Below are positions 44,009 to 56,500 of a stretch of 64,000 nt of DNA, in pieces. How positions within the stretch are numbered: the first letter of the stretch is position 1; every line of letters begins with the position of its first letter. The stretch comes from Culex pipiens pallens (Eukaryota; Arthropoda; Insecta; Diptera; Culicidae). The DNA lies in contig NC_068937.1 of assembly GCF_016801865.2 (NCBI RefSeq), positions 8,884,207-8,948,206 of the forward strand, given 5' to 3'. Under the pieces are notes generated by a model that was not told the DNA's origin, did no database searches, and saw nothing but the letters and a program-made list of their open reading frames with translations. A program made the position numbers and the translations under genes.

Positions 44009-44165
44009 GGACCATCCATAAACCACGTGGACACTTAAGGGGGGGGGGGAGTATGGCGATTGTCCACGCTCCATACAAAAAAGATTTTTTTGTATGGAAA
44101 ATTGTCCACGAAGGGGGGGGGGTTGAGAATCCCAAAAAAGTGTCCACGTGGTTTATGGATGGTCC
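44009..44165. mobile_element. 157-bp palindromic MITE with 5-bp duplication
   Basis: GGACCATCCATAAACCACGT at the left pairs with ACGTGGTTTATGGATGGTCC at the right. The interior has G runs (44040-44049, 44115-44123) and TCCATACAAAAAAGATTTTT. CTTTG flanks both sides (44004-44008, 44166-44170). A fragment of the same family lies at about 22550-22592. This palindrome is widespread in mosquito DNA. Confidence 0.85.
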
Positions 44166-44508
44166 CTTTGAAATAAACTAGGAAATAAAAAAAGGAAACA
44201 ATCACAGTTTGGCATGAATTTCTTTTAGGTTGACTGATTATCTGAGTTTTCGAAAGAAAAATAACTTTGAATTAGTTTTGCGAGAATAGAATATAGTATA
44301 CTAAATATATTTATGACCTGGCTTCGATTTTTTTAATGATTTTTTTCCTGCTTGTCATTTTCTCGAGGTGGTAAGTTTGTTCTACGATGGTTTGAAACAA
44401 ATTGATATGATGTCCCTATTTGTACAAAACAAATATTGACAATCGTGACTTTAAATTAAAAACGTAACAATATTCATAAACTGAACTACTAGATCTAAAG
44501 AACAATTA

Positions 44509-44935
44509 ATAGTAGTTTATGCAACAAGTTGCAAAAAGAGGATTTTTTCAACACGAGTCGTACATTTATCCAACGAGGTTCACCAAGTTGGATAAATACG
44601 AAGAGTGCTGAAAAAATCAAGTTTTGCAACGAGTTCCATACAACATTTTTTGCAATTCCAAAAAACACACACTGAGTAAAATTTCATGTCAAATTTTCAT
44701 GTATTTTGTCAATAAATCATTTAAATCAAAAAAATGTTGAAAAGTGTTACTTTTCGAAACAAGCGCTGAAAAGTTCAACTTTTCAGCACCCATTTGAGTG
44801 CTGAAAAGTAGAACTTTTCAGCATTTATTTTGAAAAGTGTTGCTATTCGATTCTGTTATTTTTGGTACAGAAAAGTAGGCTATTTCGTCGTTCCAGAATG
44901 ACAGGAAAAGTAAGTAGTTTCACGACGGAATTGCA
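44509..44935 (-). repeat. ~427-bp dispersed element, copy 2
   Basis: Reverse complement of 11841-12250, from 'tagtagtttatgcaacaagttgc' to CACGACGGAATTGC. The conserved GCTGAAAAGT motifs and the TTGGATAAAT pairs are retained. Confidence 0.7.
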
Positions 44936-45129
44936 AAATTTTTATTTATAGTGTTTTTTTTTTCTTACAATAACAAACAAATGTCAATTCATTGTTTTCC
45001 TTAACTTCTATATCCGATCTGTGTTCCAAAAATTTGTAAAATGCTCAAATGTATACGATTTTATTAAAAATGAAAGTTTACCAATATTTTTTCACAAGTT
45101 TTTTTGAATAAAAATCTAGGCCATTTCAT

Positions 45130-45214
45130 AAATCAGGGACTTTGGATAATCGAAACTTCAGATAATCAAGGCATCAAATAATCGAGGTTTCAGATAATCG
45201 AGTCTAGACTGTAC
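45130..45214. repeat. pogo/Tigger-like transposon end (remnant)
   Basis: The sequence ends in ATAATCGAGTCTAGACTGTA. Read inward it is CAGTCTAGACTCGATTATCT, the form typical of pogo-like termini next to a TA. Several 'gataatcga' repeats lie within. Similar ends occur at 59001-59014 and 60960-61015. Confidence 0.5.
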
Positions 45215-45277
45215 CTTTTTTTATTTCGTTTTTGGCGACTGAGAGACCTTGGAAAAACGTGATATTTTTTCTCAGCT

Positions 45278-45443
45278 ACATGTCTGGAGTTTTTTTTGAA
45301 AAGGTCCAATAAACCAAATTTTTAGTTTTTGCTTTTTGGGTGATTTTTAATACCCCTGACTCAAGGCGGTTTCAAAAATACCCAAAAAGCAAAAACTAAA
45401 AATTTGGTTTATTGGACCTTTTCAAAAAAAACTCCAGATGTGT
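45278..45443. mobile_element. 166-bp palindromic element
   Basis: ACATGTCTGGAGTTTTTTTT pairs with AAAAAAACTCCAGATGTGT. Inner arms 'aaaaggtccaataaaccaaatttttagtttttgctttttggg' pair fully around a loop at about 45348-45376. Confidence 0.8.
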
Positions 45444-46139
45444 AATTTACATCACCATGTAAAATTACCATATAAACCCAATTATAACTGTCTCTAAATT
45501 TGGTTCGACAAAGTTGCTGGGGTTGGAAAACCCAACAACTTTCTGCAAGAAAAAAAATCCCAACAATATTCCTGAAAAGTTAGATTTTCAAAGTCACCCA
45601 TCGTTAACCACTCTATCTTTCAACCAAACCAATAATTGATAGAATTTGACACAAATTGCAAAAGCTTGAATTATTAAATCAGATTACGATGCATGTAAGA
45701 AATAATTTTATTTTTACAATAGTTGTTACAAAAATTATTAAACAAAAATCTATTCAAACAAATAATTTCGCTTGCTAAGAACAATGCGTACTTTATTCAG
45801 CGTTCAAAATTGCACTTTTCTTCTTTTTTTCAAATTGTTTCTGTATTTTTCTTTTAGAATTGATCCTTATGTACCACCTAAAATAATGATCATTTAAAAA
45901 AAATGGAGGGTGTTAAATTTGGTGGTGCGATATTTCTTCTTTGTTGATGTGATTTTAGGTTAAATTTTGTGGAAAAAGTTCAGTAACACGAGAAATATGC
46001 AAATGTCACATAAAATCTGTTCCCATTTCCATATTTAAGACATTAATTATCTTTATTTACAGCGTCATAAGAAATCATATCAAACGGGTCAAATGTCAGT
46101 GTTTTCCGCAATACTTTGATTTTATTATTTTTTATTTAT
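45444..46139. other. AT-rich stretch, nothing recognised
   Basis: No coding or structured feature. It contains a 'gggttggaaaacccaacaact' small hairpin near 45518-45540. Confidence 0.4.
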
Positions 46140-47685
46140 AAGGCCGATGCAAATATTTAAACAAGTTTTTGTCCCTCGGCCCTGACCGAGGTCAAGGGGG
46201 GGGGGGGGCAAAAAAATAAAAAAATATAAAAATTTTAATAATAAGCCATAGTCTTCACATTTAAATGAAAAAAGTGTTTTAAAATGCATTTTACACTAGT
46301 TCAGTTGTTTTGCAATCATTAGTTTTCAAAAAATCTAAGATCTGACTAGTGCGTCCATCCCGGGAATTCCCGGGATTTTTCCAAAACCGGGAATTCCCGA
46401 ATCCCGGGATTTTTCATATTTTGTCCCGGGAATTCCCGAAATTGAAAACATATCAAATTTTGGTCTAGAAATTCAGATTTGGTTGTGGAAATTAGTAATC
46501 GATAAGCATTTTAAAGCATTAAAATTTTTATTCGGCATATAACAACATTAATTTGGCAGGGAAAATTGTTAAAATTTTTGTTTACAGATCCGCAAAATGC
46601 TTTGCGCCTTAGATTTTCTACTAAATTTTATTTATTTAAAAAAAGACTTATTATTATATTCACGTTCATTTATGACTTTAAATTTGAAAAAAACATAATA
46701 TTTTAAAAATTATTTAACTTTTCATCATAAACCGGCATCTGGAGCAAATCAGGAAAAAGTAACGAATTAAGACAGCTGTTTAAGCTAATTTGTTTTTGAA
46801 TAATGTTCAGATTGTTTTGATTGATTTCGATTACAACAGGAACAGATCAAAACAATTAGTACACAAATTTCCAAATTTATTGCTCTAAAATCTCCTGTAC
46901 CTATTCAGACTGTAGTCCCGATTATCCCCAGTTGGTAGTTGATTGTTAGTGACTTAAAGATAATTTTTAAAATATGTTTTTAAATATAAAACATAAAATT
47001 TGAAACTTATCCAAAGTGTTACATTGTCTGGTATAATTTTATTTCTTGTTGTTTTAGACACTTTCAATGAAATTGTATAAGCTTTTGTAGTTATATTATA
47101 TACATAAAAAAATAAAAGAAATATATTCAAAATTCTGGTTCAATTAAATTCCAAAGCACATCAAAGAACACATTTTTTAAATTGTGTTTTACACTATCTA
47201 AAGACTGCTGTCCATGTTCAGATTGAAGTGTAGCTTATCACCATTAACAGTTTTGAGCTAATTCTATGATTTAAACTAGAAAAACGTAACAAATATAATG
47301 AAAACATAGATTTTATGACTGCTGCAAAAATTTCCCGGGATCCCGGGAATTCCCGGCATTCAAAAAATATTTTTCCCGTTTCCCGGGAAATTCAAAACCC
47401 GGGAAAATTGGACGCCCTAGATCTGACAAAAACAAAAATTATATCGAATAAAAAGATTTTGCATCGAAAATTTTCAAAAAATCTTAAGATTTTTTAATAA
47501 ACCCAAACATGCTAAAAATAATTTTAAACGCAGGAGAATGTATTTTAATTTGATTTTAGTTGGTTGCACTTGAATTTTCATTGAAATTTTGAAGTTTATT
47601 GTAAAAATATTTTTTTTGCCCCCTGATTTTTCGGACCAATTTTGAAGGGGGGGGGGGGGGGGTTTAAAAATATTTGTACCAGCCT
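46140..47685. mobile_element. Poly-G element family copy, interrupted by a hAT-like element
   Basis: The left end AGGCCGATGCAAATATTT and the right end (reverse complement of AAATATTTGTACCAGCCT) pair. G/C runs lie close to both ends (46197-46208, 47646-47662). Removing the nested element at 46347-47419 leaves a ~470-bp unit, the same length class as other family members. This gives a clear age order: the poly-G element is older than the hAT-like element. Confidence 0.7.
46347..47419 (+). mobile_element. 1,073-bp hAT-like non-autonomous element, copy 1
   Basis: GATCTGAC is duplicated at 46339-46346 and 47420-47427 (8 bp). Ends TAGTGCGTCCATCCCGGG and (reverse complement) TAGGGCGTCCAATTTTCCCG pair. 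Subterminal regions are stacked with CCCGGGAATTCCCGGG palindromes (about 46358-46440 and 47332-47402). There is no transposase frame. Copy 2 lies at 61767-62818 in the opposite orientation. Confidence 0.85.
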
Positions 47686-47749
47686 AATATACTTGAAACT
47701 TTTTCTTCTTACATTTATGATTTATTTATTTATCCAGCGTGATGACGGT

Positions 47750-48989
47750 AGCTCTTGTACATAAACTATTCCAGCACTATTTTCATCCACATCAACCGGC
47801 ACGCGTCGTCATCATCACCATCATCATCAACAACAACATCCAAATCGTCTTCTATTCTGGTTGCTTTTCACAATCCTTTCCACGTTTCGAGAAAAAAGAG
47901 TTTTCCCAAACCTAACCTCACCACACTCCACCATCAATTCCACCGTTTCATTTTCTCTCCCTTTCTCTCCTCCGCCAAGCTCCAACACGCTCTCCCACTC
48001 TCGCGCACGCTCGCTCCCATCGAACTGAGTAGAGTTGTCTCTTTCTCTCGCCTCTTTTTCTCTCTTACTCTCACTGTGATGAACAGAGTTTCAAGGGGAG
48101 CCGCCGAAGGCGGCCGGAAGGGTAAAAGATTTCCCTCTAACAACACACATATGTGCGGTGCCGCCGTTGCCATTGTGGCCACGAAGGAGTCCCCCCGTCC
48201 CGTCCTGAACCCACTCTTCCCGCATCATCACTTTTTAAGGTTAGGTTTGTCGAAAGAGATGCAAGCTGGCGCGCTCTCTCTCCCGATGAAGAAGAAGGTC
48301 GTCGGAGGAAATGTTCTAATTCCGCCACAGAGCCTCAACCAACCTGGTCGTCGGTCCACGGTCGGATCGGTTTTCTGCGGATGAGGGGTTCAGGGGGCCA
48401 ATCTCGCTCTCCCTCTCTCTGAATCTCTCTTGGCCAGGTCGACGCGTGGCCAACGACGGCGTTCCGGCACGGCACTATCTCACCACACCACACGTCGGTC
48501 GGTTCGGTTTCGGTCAGGACGTCGTCGTCGTAGACTTCCGCGCGCGTGTGGAGTTGGAGTTGAACGCCGGAGTTTGTCCCAACGGCGTGTGTCGTTCGCG
48601 AAAAGCAACGCAGTTGCGGCAGGCCAATTGTGGCCGTCCACAAGCAGTGTGTGTGTGTTCTGGGGGAATCGATAAGTGAATTTCCAACCCGTGAGTTCCG
48701 GCGTCGACGGAGTTCAGAAGACCACCGCGCGGGTAATCGGTAAATAAGCCGGGACTCTGGGTGTGTTGTGGGATTTGCAATTTTTACAACGTCGCCGTTG
48801 CCGCCGTAGGCGGCCACCAGCTTGAAGAGGTGAAAACCTGTAAATTGGTGGTTTCGTTGAACGACGACTACCAGAGCAGCAGCAGTGAGGCATCGACGGA
48901 CGGTGCCCTGGTTGATTGGATATCGTAGTCACGGACGTGGTCGCTGGTTTTGCAAAAGGTGTGTAACGTGTTACGCGTGTGTGTGGGGG
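47750..48989 (+). other. Candidate promoter and 5' untranslated exon with splice donor
   Basis: The GC-rich block opens with CATCATCA runs, then dense CT/GAGA-type repeats (47950-48075, 48400-48432) of the kind bound by GAGA factor in insects. CGTCGTCG-rich leader-like DNA follows. It ends in a strong donor GGGG|GTAAGTTTCGG with GTAAGT at 48990-48995. A + frame at 48079-48384 opens with an ATG (MNRVSRGAAEGGRKGKRFPS), but frames overlap on every phase, so a long 5' UTR is more likely than a protein. It is the third such block on + in the window. Confidence 0.4.
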
Positions 48990-51038
48990 GTAAGTTTCGG
49001 AGTTTTGCCGATGGAAGGCTACAGTCAATGAGCTGACTTGGTGAACATGGAACGAAGAACAAAAAATGCTCCCCCTGGTCTTCATGGAGTGTAGGTTGGA
49101 GATTGAGTTAAATTGAGTGCTGTGTACGCTGGACTGAAGACTTGTGTAGTGGAGCTGTTCATTAGAGGGTATCATATGGCGGACGGTGGACGATAACTGT
49201 GAACGGATTTTTGGTAGTCAATGAAAGTGATACTGATGGTTGATTCGGGATCAGTTCAATGATGAGTAAGATTAAGGGAATAAATTATAGCAGAAGCTTA
49301 GTCAAGACTTTTTCAGATGAGAGAAGAATGAATTGATGTTATACACGTTTAAAATATACACAATCCTCATGAGTCCATCTGATCATGAAAAAAAATCAAC
49401 AAAATTCAAATCAAATAAAAAAATAAAAAGCTGAAAATTACGATTATTTATTGCTAATACAACTCTCGGTGAATTTACAAATAGCCGTAAGAACCTCAGT
49501 GACCTCCGACACTAATTTTAGTTTTTCTTCAAATTGAAACAATTTCATTACATTTATTTTTAAAATAGAATGCTTTGTTTACCAATGGCTCTTACGTCAT
49601 TTTGAAAACTAATCCGAGAACTCTATATTTTAAAAATAAACTCTTGAGCTGATTTCACGTAAGTGCTGTAATATTCTGGCCTCCAGAATCGAGAGAATTG
49701 CATTTTAGTTTTTTTCCCAGTCAGTACCAAGCGCCTCCATTGAAATATCCATGAATGAATCGATGGAGAAGCCTGACTTCTTACCATAGCTCCATAGAAT
49801 TTATACTCGAAATTTGTAACGTTTAGTACTGGCTATAAATGAACTGAAATGTAATTATGTCGATTTGGAGCGGATCTAAACTTTGTTAACCCTCTACAAT
49901 CCAACCCTGCCTCTAGGCGGGATTCGATCTACAAATTAGCTAAAAATCAAATTTTCAACCAACTTTGGATCATTAAAAAGCATTGGGAAGAAGAACTCTT
50001 AACATATATATGTTAGTTTTAAGGGTTGTAAATTTGACTTGTTTTATGTAACTTTGGTAATGTTTTGAAAACTTTGGCTTTGTTATTTTTGTTGTGTCCC
50101 AGACTATGCATCTACACATTTTTTAACAATTTAAATGATGATGCTATCATTCAATAGCAGAAAATGCCAAAAAAAAAACATGCAAACAATTTTAAAAGTG
50201 ACTGATAAAAATATGAAGAAATTAGAAAGCCAAAAGGAATTTCGACTATTATTAGAGGAGATTGAGGATGCAATAAAAATCCAATCATATTAATCACAAT
50301 CTTTAAGTTAGAACAGCAATTGTTGTTTTTTAGAACATTTCAAAATTTAAAGATATTTAACATAGATGTAGCTAATACTTAAAACTCACGTATAAAACGT
50401 TTTAACGTATTTTTTTAAATAATTTCTGAAAACGGATGGGGAAGGATAGCAGTAATAAATTGAAGAGATTTTTTTCAAACAATATTTGTATTTTTAAGAA
50501 ATCTTTAAACTGGAAAACGGTTTTAAATTATCCTCAGATTTTTTTTTTAAATTAACTTGTGTATTCAATTCTTAACTTCTGTGTGTTTGTGAGAATAAAC
50601 CAAATACAACTATGAACTAAACAAGATAAATGCATACTGAATAAAATAAAGCAATCAATAAAAATCAAACAAGAGAAACTTACAACAAAAGTTGCTCAAA
50701 ATAACCACCAGAAAACTTAAAAAAAAGCAAACAAAATGGACATTAGAAAATTAAGGGAGGCTAAATAAAATATATTTCAGTAAAAAAGTATGCATTCATT
50801 TGTTGCCTTTTTATTTTTTAACTTTATAAGACGTAATCAATTTGAATTCAAAGCTAAGTTAAAATTAAAAAAAAAATTAAACCTTCAAAAACATGTTTCA
50901 TGCCTTATTTTCAAAACTTTTATGCAAAAAGTATTATTTTTAAAATTGCCCAAGACATCATGGTTATATTACTGGCCAAATAATGTAACATATGAGCAAT
51001 TCCAGCCCAAAACAGGAATTTTTCAGGTACTTTTTTCT
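48990..51038. other. Putative intron and AT-rich DNA, nothing recognised
   Basis: Downstream of the donor the sequence loses GC content by about 49300. The remaining stretch is AT-rich, with poly-A and CAACAATT-like simple sequence but no repeat partner. A 172-codon frame at 50790-51308 runs into the following palindrome and is not a gene. Confidence 0.4.
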
Positions 51039-52592
51039 CGACCCTCTCCAATTTCAATGAAACTTTGTAGACATGTTATCCTACGCTTATATAAGCCATT
51101 TTTGTGTATATGGAGCCAGTTCCACACGATAATGACATTTGAGAAGGGCGTAAGTGTTTTAAATATTTTTGTAATTCGGAATTTAAATATTTCTGTATCT
51201 CGAAGCCATTGCATCGTATCAAAAAGTGGTCAAAGACAAACTTGTAGGAAATTTTACGGGCTTTTCGATAAAAATACACTGAAAGAAAAAAACACCCAAC
51301 TTTTATGAGATTTTTTGATTTTTAAGTTTAAAAGTCAAATTTGAGGGGGAGCCCACGATTTTTCTTCGTTCAAAATTTTTTTTCGTTTCGCCTAAGATGT
51401 TACAAAAAGACTCACGAAAAATGCAGGATGGAGCAACTCACCTAAAAAAATACAAAAATCATTTACTGAAACTGTTTTTTTGAAAAGTGATCTAAACGTC
51501 AAAATTTTCAAAAACCGAATACGGGAATCGATTCTCCAGACAATTTTACATAAAAGTCTCCATATTGACCATTGTCCTAAGTCCAATCCTTGTGAAGTTA
51601 AAGCGGTTTTAAAAATAAAAATGTAGAAAAAATAGGTTTTTTGATGGTTTTTGGCATTTTCTATATGACAGACTTGATTTTTCAGTCTCGTAAATATTTT
51701 TACCGGAAAGCTCGTCAAATTTCCCATAAGTTTGTCTTTGACAACATTTAAATTGGATGTATGAGCTTGCAGATATAAGCTAATTACATTGCTCATAATT
51801 GAAAACATCATATTTTTTCAGTGTAGTATAGTAACCTGGATAGTAAATTAGCTTATATCTGTAAGCCCATACATCCAATTGAAATGTGGTCAAAGACAAA
51901 CTTATGGGAAATTTGACGAGCTTTCCGGTAAAAATATTTACGAGACTGAAAAATCAAGTCTGTCATATAGAAATTGCCAAAAACCATCAAAAAACCTATT
52001 TTTTCTACATTTTTATTTTTTAAACCGCTGTAACTTCACAAGGATTGGACTTAGGACAATGGTCAATATGGAGACTTTTATGTAAAATTGTCTAGAGAAT
52101 CGATTCCCGTATTCGGTTTTTGAAAATTTTGACGTTTAGAGCACTTTTCAAAAAAACAGTTTCAGTAAATGATTTTTGTATTTTTTTAGGTGAGTTGCTC
52201 CATCCTGCATTTTTCGTGAGTCTTTTTGTAACATCTTAGGCTATCTTCACAAAAATTTTGAACGAAAAAAAATCGTGGGCTCCCCCTCAAATTTGACTTT
52301 TAAACTTAAAAATCAAAAAATCTCATAAAAGTTGGGTGTTTTTTTCTTTCAGTGTATTTTTATCGAAAAGCCCGTAAAATTTCCTACAAGTTTGTCTTTG
52401 ACCACTTTTTGATACGATGCAACGGCTTCGAAATACAGAAATATTTAAATTCCGAATTACAAAAATATTTAAAACACTTACGCTTTTCTCAAATGTCATT
52501 ATCGAGTGGAACTGGCTCCATATACACAAAAATGGCTTATATAAGCGAAGGATAACATGTCTACAAAGTTTCATTGAAATCGGAGAGGGTCG
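51039..52592. repeat. 1.55-kb palindrome with ~730-bp arms
   Basis: Outer pair CGACCCTCTCC (51039-51049) / GGAGAGGGTCG (52582-52592) and inner pair AGATATAAGCTAAT (51771-51784) / ATTAGCTTATATCT (51847-51860) share the same centre near 51815.5. The arms are near-identical throughout, leaving a 62-nt spacer. A hairpin transcript would give a duplex of over 700 bp. Open frames in it are shadows of the arm. Confidence 0.9.
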
Positions 52593-53946
52593 GGTACAAC
52601 CGATTCCCTATTTGGCATGGAATTGATCATATCTTAAAAAATCATAATTTGTTGTTTTTCTATGATTGCTAAATTGAAAAATAATGGATGAAAACAACAG
52701 ATGAATAAAATTAAGTCGACTAAAAGTTGCATGTCTGAATTTTTTTTTCTTCAATGTTTCTTTGCCATCGAGTTTAAAAAAAATCACTTGTTTTATGCAA
52801 ATTTATCATCATTAGAAATACATTTTTCCATTGCCTGGTTGCTTAAAAAAGATAAATAAGTGTTTTGAATTTTGTTTTTTTATCGATTATAAAAGTTTTT
52901 GCTTTCAATGGAAAATTTTGATCTCCAGAAATATTTTTTTATTACTTTTTGATTTTTTGACAAATGAATGCGGGAGTCAAATATTTCATATAAAATTTAT
53001 ACTGGTCATATTGTTTTTTTTTGTTTTTATGATCGGTTTGGTTATTAACCACTTTACAAAATGAATTAAATTAATTGAGACAATACACTTGTAAACTATT
53101 AAGTATAAAATTACTAACTTTTTTTTTGCTTTTATTTTATCAAGTAGAGTTTGAAGCTTTTCACCCATTTTGAGTTGAATAACTAAAGCGATTTTTTCAA
53201 ATTAATTCACATTGGGAAGTAAATAGATGTAGCATAACTGTTAAAATATACAAAAACATAATCCCTTTCCCTTCAAAATGCTCTGAATCGAGTGACAACA
53301 TTTTAAAACCAAATTTCAACTGAACATATTAAAGGGATTATTTTTGGGATAACAATAAAGTTTTAATGTTTGTTCAATTAATAATTAATTTCATCTATTA
53401 AAGTGGTCAATGTCTGCTTTTTTATGTTTAAAACAGATCTTGAAGATTGGCGATTATTTTATTAAAATCAAGCATAAATCATTAAAAATTATCTAAATTT
53501 TTGGATTATTTGAACCATTTCTGAACTTAATTGGTTTAGTTTAAAATAAGATGGTCCAAAAATAAATTTGAATTTCAATGTATTGTTGTACAAATTTGGT
53601 TACAAACGTGTTTTTCTTTCTTTAGTCAGTTAAAAAAGGAAAATATACTTTGAAATAACTTTTTTTGGAAACTAAGTGTTTTTTTTTAATTTCTTTCTTG
53701 AGACAAGTCTCACCAGTATGTGCAAAACATGTTGAGATTTCATCTTTGTCGACCTGTGTTACAGTTTAGGGGAGGTTGGGGAGACTAGATTCTTTTTTTT
53801 GGTTTCACTTTAAGCTTTCTAAATTCATCACAAAATTAATAACTTTTGCATGAGTTGAAAGCATTTTACTATGTTTGGCTGATAAGGGTATTTGGATAAA
53901 AGAATTCTTTGAGTTATGCCAAGCGCTTTAAAAAATATTTTAAAAA
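52593..53946. other. AT-rich stretch, nothing recognised
   Basis: No coding, tRNA-like or palindromic feature supported. Confidence 0.45.
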
Positions 53947-54810
53947 GGAGCAATTCCAGCCCAAAACTGAAATTTTTTAGATACTTTTTTCTCGACCCTC
54001 TCCGATTTCAATGAAACTTTGTAGACATGTTATACTAGGCATATACAAGCCATTTTTGTGTATATGGAGCCAGTTACACTCGAAAATGACATTTGGGAAG
54101 GGCGTAAGTGTTTTAAATAGTTTGTATTTCGTAATTTAAATATTGCTATATCTCGAAGCCGTTGCATCGTATCAAAAAGTGGTCAAACACAAACTTATAG
54201 GAAATTTGACGGGCTTTCCGAAAAAAATACACTGAAAGAAAAAAGCACTCCACTTTTATGAGCTTTTTTGATTTTTAAGTTTAAAAGTCAAGTTTGAAGG
54301 TGAGCGCACGATTTTTTTTCGCTCAAAATTTTTGTGAAAATAGCCTAAGATTTTACAAAAAGACTCACGAATAATGCAGGATGGAGCAACTCCTCTAAAA
54401 AAATACAAAAATCATTTACTGAAACTGTTTTTTTTAAAGTGCTCTAAACGTCAAAATTTTCAAAATCCGAGTACAGGAATCGATTCTCCAGACAATTTTA
54501 CATAAAAGTCTCCATATTGACCATTGTCCTTAGTCCAATCCTTGTGAAGTTACAGCGGTTTAAAAAATAAAAATGTTGAAAAAATAGGTTTTTTGGTGGT
54601 GTTTGGCAATTTCTATATGACAGACTTGATTTTTCAGTCTCGAACATATTTTTACCGGAAAGCTCGTCCAATTTCCCATAAGTTTGTCTTTGCCCACATT
54701 TCAATTGGATGTATGGGCTTACAGATATAAGCTAGTTTACTATCCAGGTTACTATACTACACTGGAAAAATATTATGTTTTCAATTATGAGCAATGTAGT
54801 TAGCTTAGGG
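53947..54810 (+). repeat. Third arm copy of the 51-52.6 kb palindrome, with loop
   Basis: Starts GAGCAATTCCAGCCCAAAAC, like 50995, follows the left arm to 'agatataagcta' and then continues through the loop in reversed orientation ('tactatccaggttactatacta', 'ttttcaattatgagcaatgta'). It stops where the second arm should begin. The arm is more diverged from the other two than they are from each other, which fits gene conversion between the palindrome arms. Confidence 0.8.
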
Positions 54811-56500
54811 TGAAGATTCAAAGTTTTTGAAATTCTCACGAGAAAAATGATTTAAGTATTTTGACTTTCAAATGTTTTGTGTCGTTTCCAACTTCATTGT
54901 ATCAAAATTTAAATTCCTAGCCATTCTTCACTGCAAACAAAACGAAACCATCCCCACCCTCTTCGATCTCCACCATTTAACCGGCCGTCGACTTTTTAAT
55001 CATGCATCCAGCAATCTTCGTTCCAATCTTCCCATTCCAACCCGGGCACGAAAAACACCATATAATTTCCACAGACAAAAGGGTCAGTTTAAAGTGCGCC
55101 CTCTGCTGCTGCTGTAGATTCCAGGCTCTTCTTCGCCGTGTTAGATCCTTGCACATGATGGTCGATTAAATTAATGAGCTTCCTGGCTACCAATCTTAAG
55201 CAACGTTCCGAACCCCTTGTCATTTTTAAGTCCGCTTTCTACACACTCACACGATGGGTGGGTGTGTCTGGGTTTTTCTTCCTTTGTAAGGACTCCCCAG
55301 CCTTTTTACACAATTTAATTTCCAAGCTTAATGAAGGATACACGTACGATTGCCGAGCGAGCGGCTCTTTTGTGTTATTTAATTTTCACCATTCACATGT
55401 GTGAAGTTTTTCCGGGGGAGGGTGGTAAAAGGATTAGATAAACGAGGAGTGATATAGTTGCGAGCAGGTCCGGAAAGGTCCTTAAACTTTTTTGATGTCC
55501 TTTTTTCACCTCTCCCCTCTAGTAGTGTGTGCGTGTGGAGTTGGCCATCAAAGTTTAAAATAGTTTCCCGGGCCCCCGTCGCCGGTTTCCGGCGAATTAG
55601 TTTGGAAAAGTTTTGTGTCCAAAAATGTGTGAGTGTAAATGTGGGTGTGAGTGTCCCACAAGTCGATCAATAATTTGGTTCTCCATAATTGAAGCTGGGA
55701 TTCTAACCCAAGCCCCCCTCAGCCACGCACGCAGACCAAGCAATCAGGGCGACCAGATTAGGTTCATTTGGCTGACCATAAAATCGTCTATAAATTTAAC
55801 CATATCAGCACCACCACACCCACACCCACACAGCACGCCATGATTGCGGGTGGACCCCAGAAATTGTCACCAGAGTGCACCACCACCACCAAGTGCGCCT
55901 GTGGGTATGCAATTGGCGCGCGCGGCAAAAATTGCTGCAATCCGCACACCCACACACACACTCACTCACAAAAACCAACCAAACACACATAATCGCCAAT
56001 TACACGTTGGTCAGCTTGGTGGGCTTAGATAAACCAGACCCACTGAAAATAAACAAGGATAACACTTCATGAATAAAAGGATTTTCAGCGAGTAAAAACA
56101 AAAACAACAGCAAAAAAATCATCAGCACACACACCAAAAGCCATCGAGTGTCGAATAACGACAGCTGCAGGGCGCCAACAACACACAAAAAAAAACGTGT
56201 GTGCGGGTTGCATACATTCGGGCACGTTGTGCGTATGGTGCAGGAAAAAAGTGAAACAAAAAAAAAACATCCGCACTGGCGAATTTAATCAAACTGGTAA
56301 ATCTGCCTCGTAATGTCATTTAATCCGGCGGACCACAGAGTGGTAATCCCGGGGCCAGGCTGGCTGGCTGGGGGCAGTCGATTTTGCTGTTTGCACTGCG
56401 ATCATGTGGCGGTGTTGTGTGTGTGAGTTTTTTTGGAGACCGAAAAAAATGGTGGAGTTTGGGACAAATTTTTGGTTTAACCTGACAAAAAATGAGTGAA
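54811..56500. other. Unique block with CA microsatellites, no gene recognised
   Basis: Non-repetitive and GC-richer between about 54900 and 56450. CA/CACC runs lie at 55806-55838, 55877-55890 and 55946-55972. Frames of up to 82 codons have no family signature. It resembles the other unique blocks and may be regulatory or untranslated sequence. Confidence 0.35.

Noticed and set aside
47755..48384. 209-codon + frame starting at a TTG
   Set aside because: Ser/Pro/Phe-rich translation of CT-rich promoter-like DNA with competing frames. A long untranslated leader explains it better.
50790..51308. 172-codon + frame
   Set aside because: More than half lies in the arm of the 51-kb palindrome, and the mirrored arm has the same frame as a shadow.
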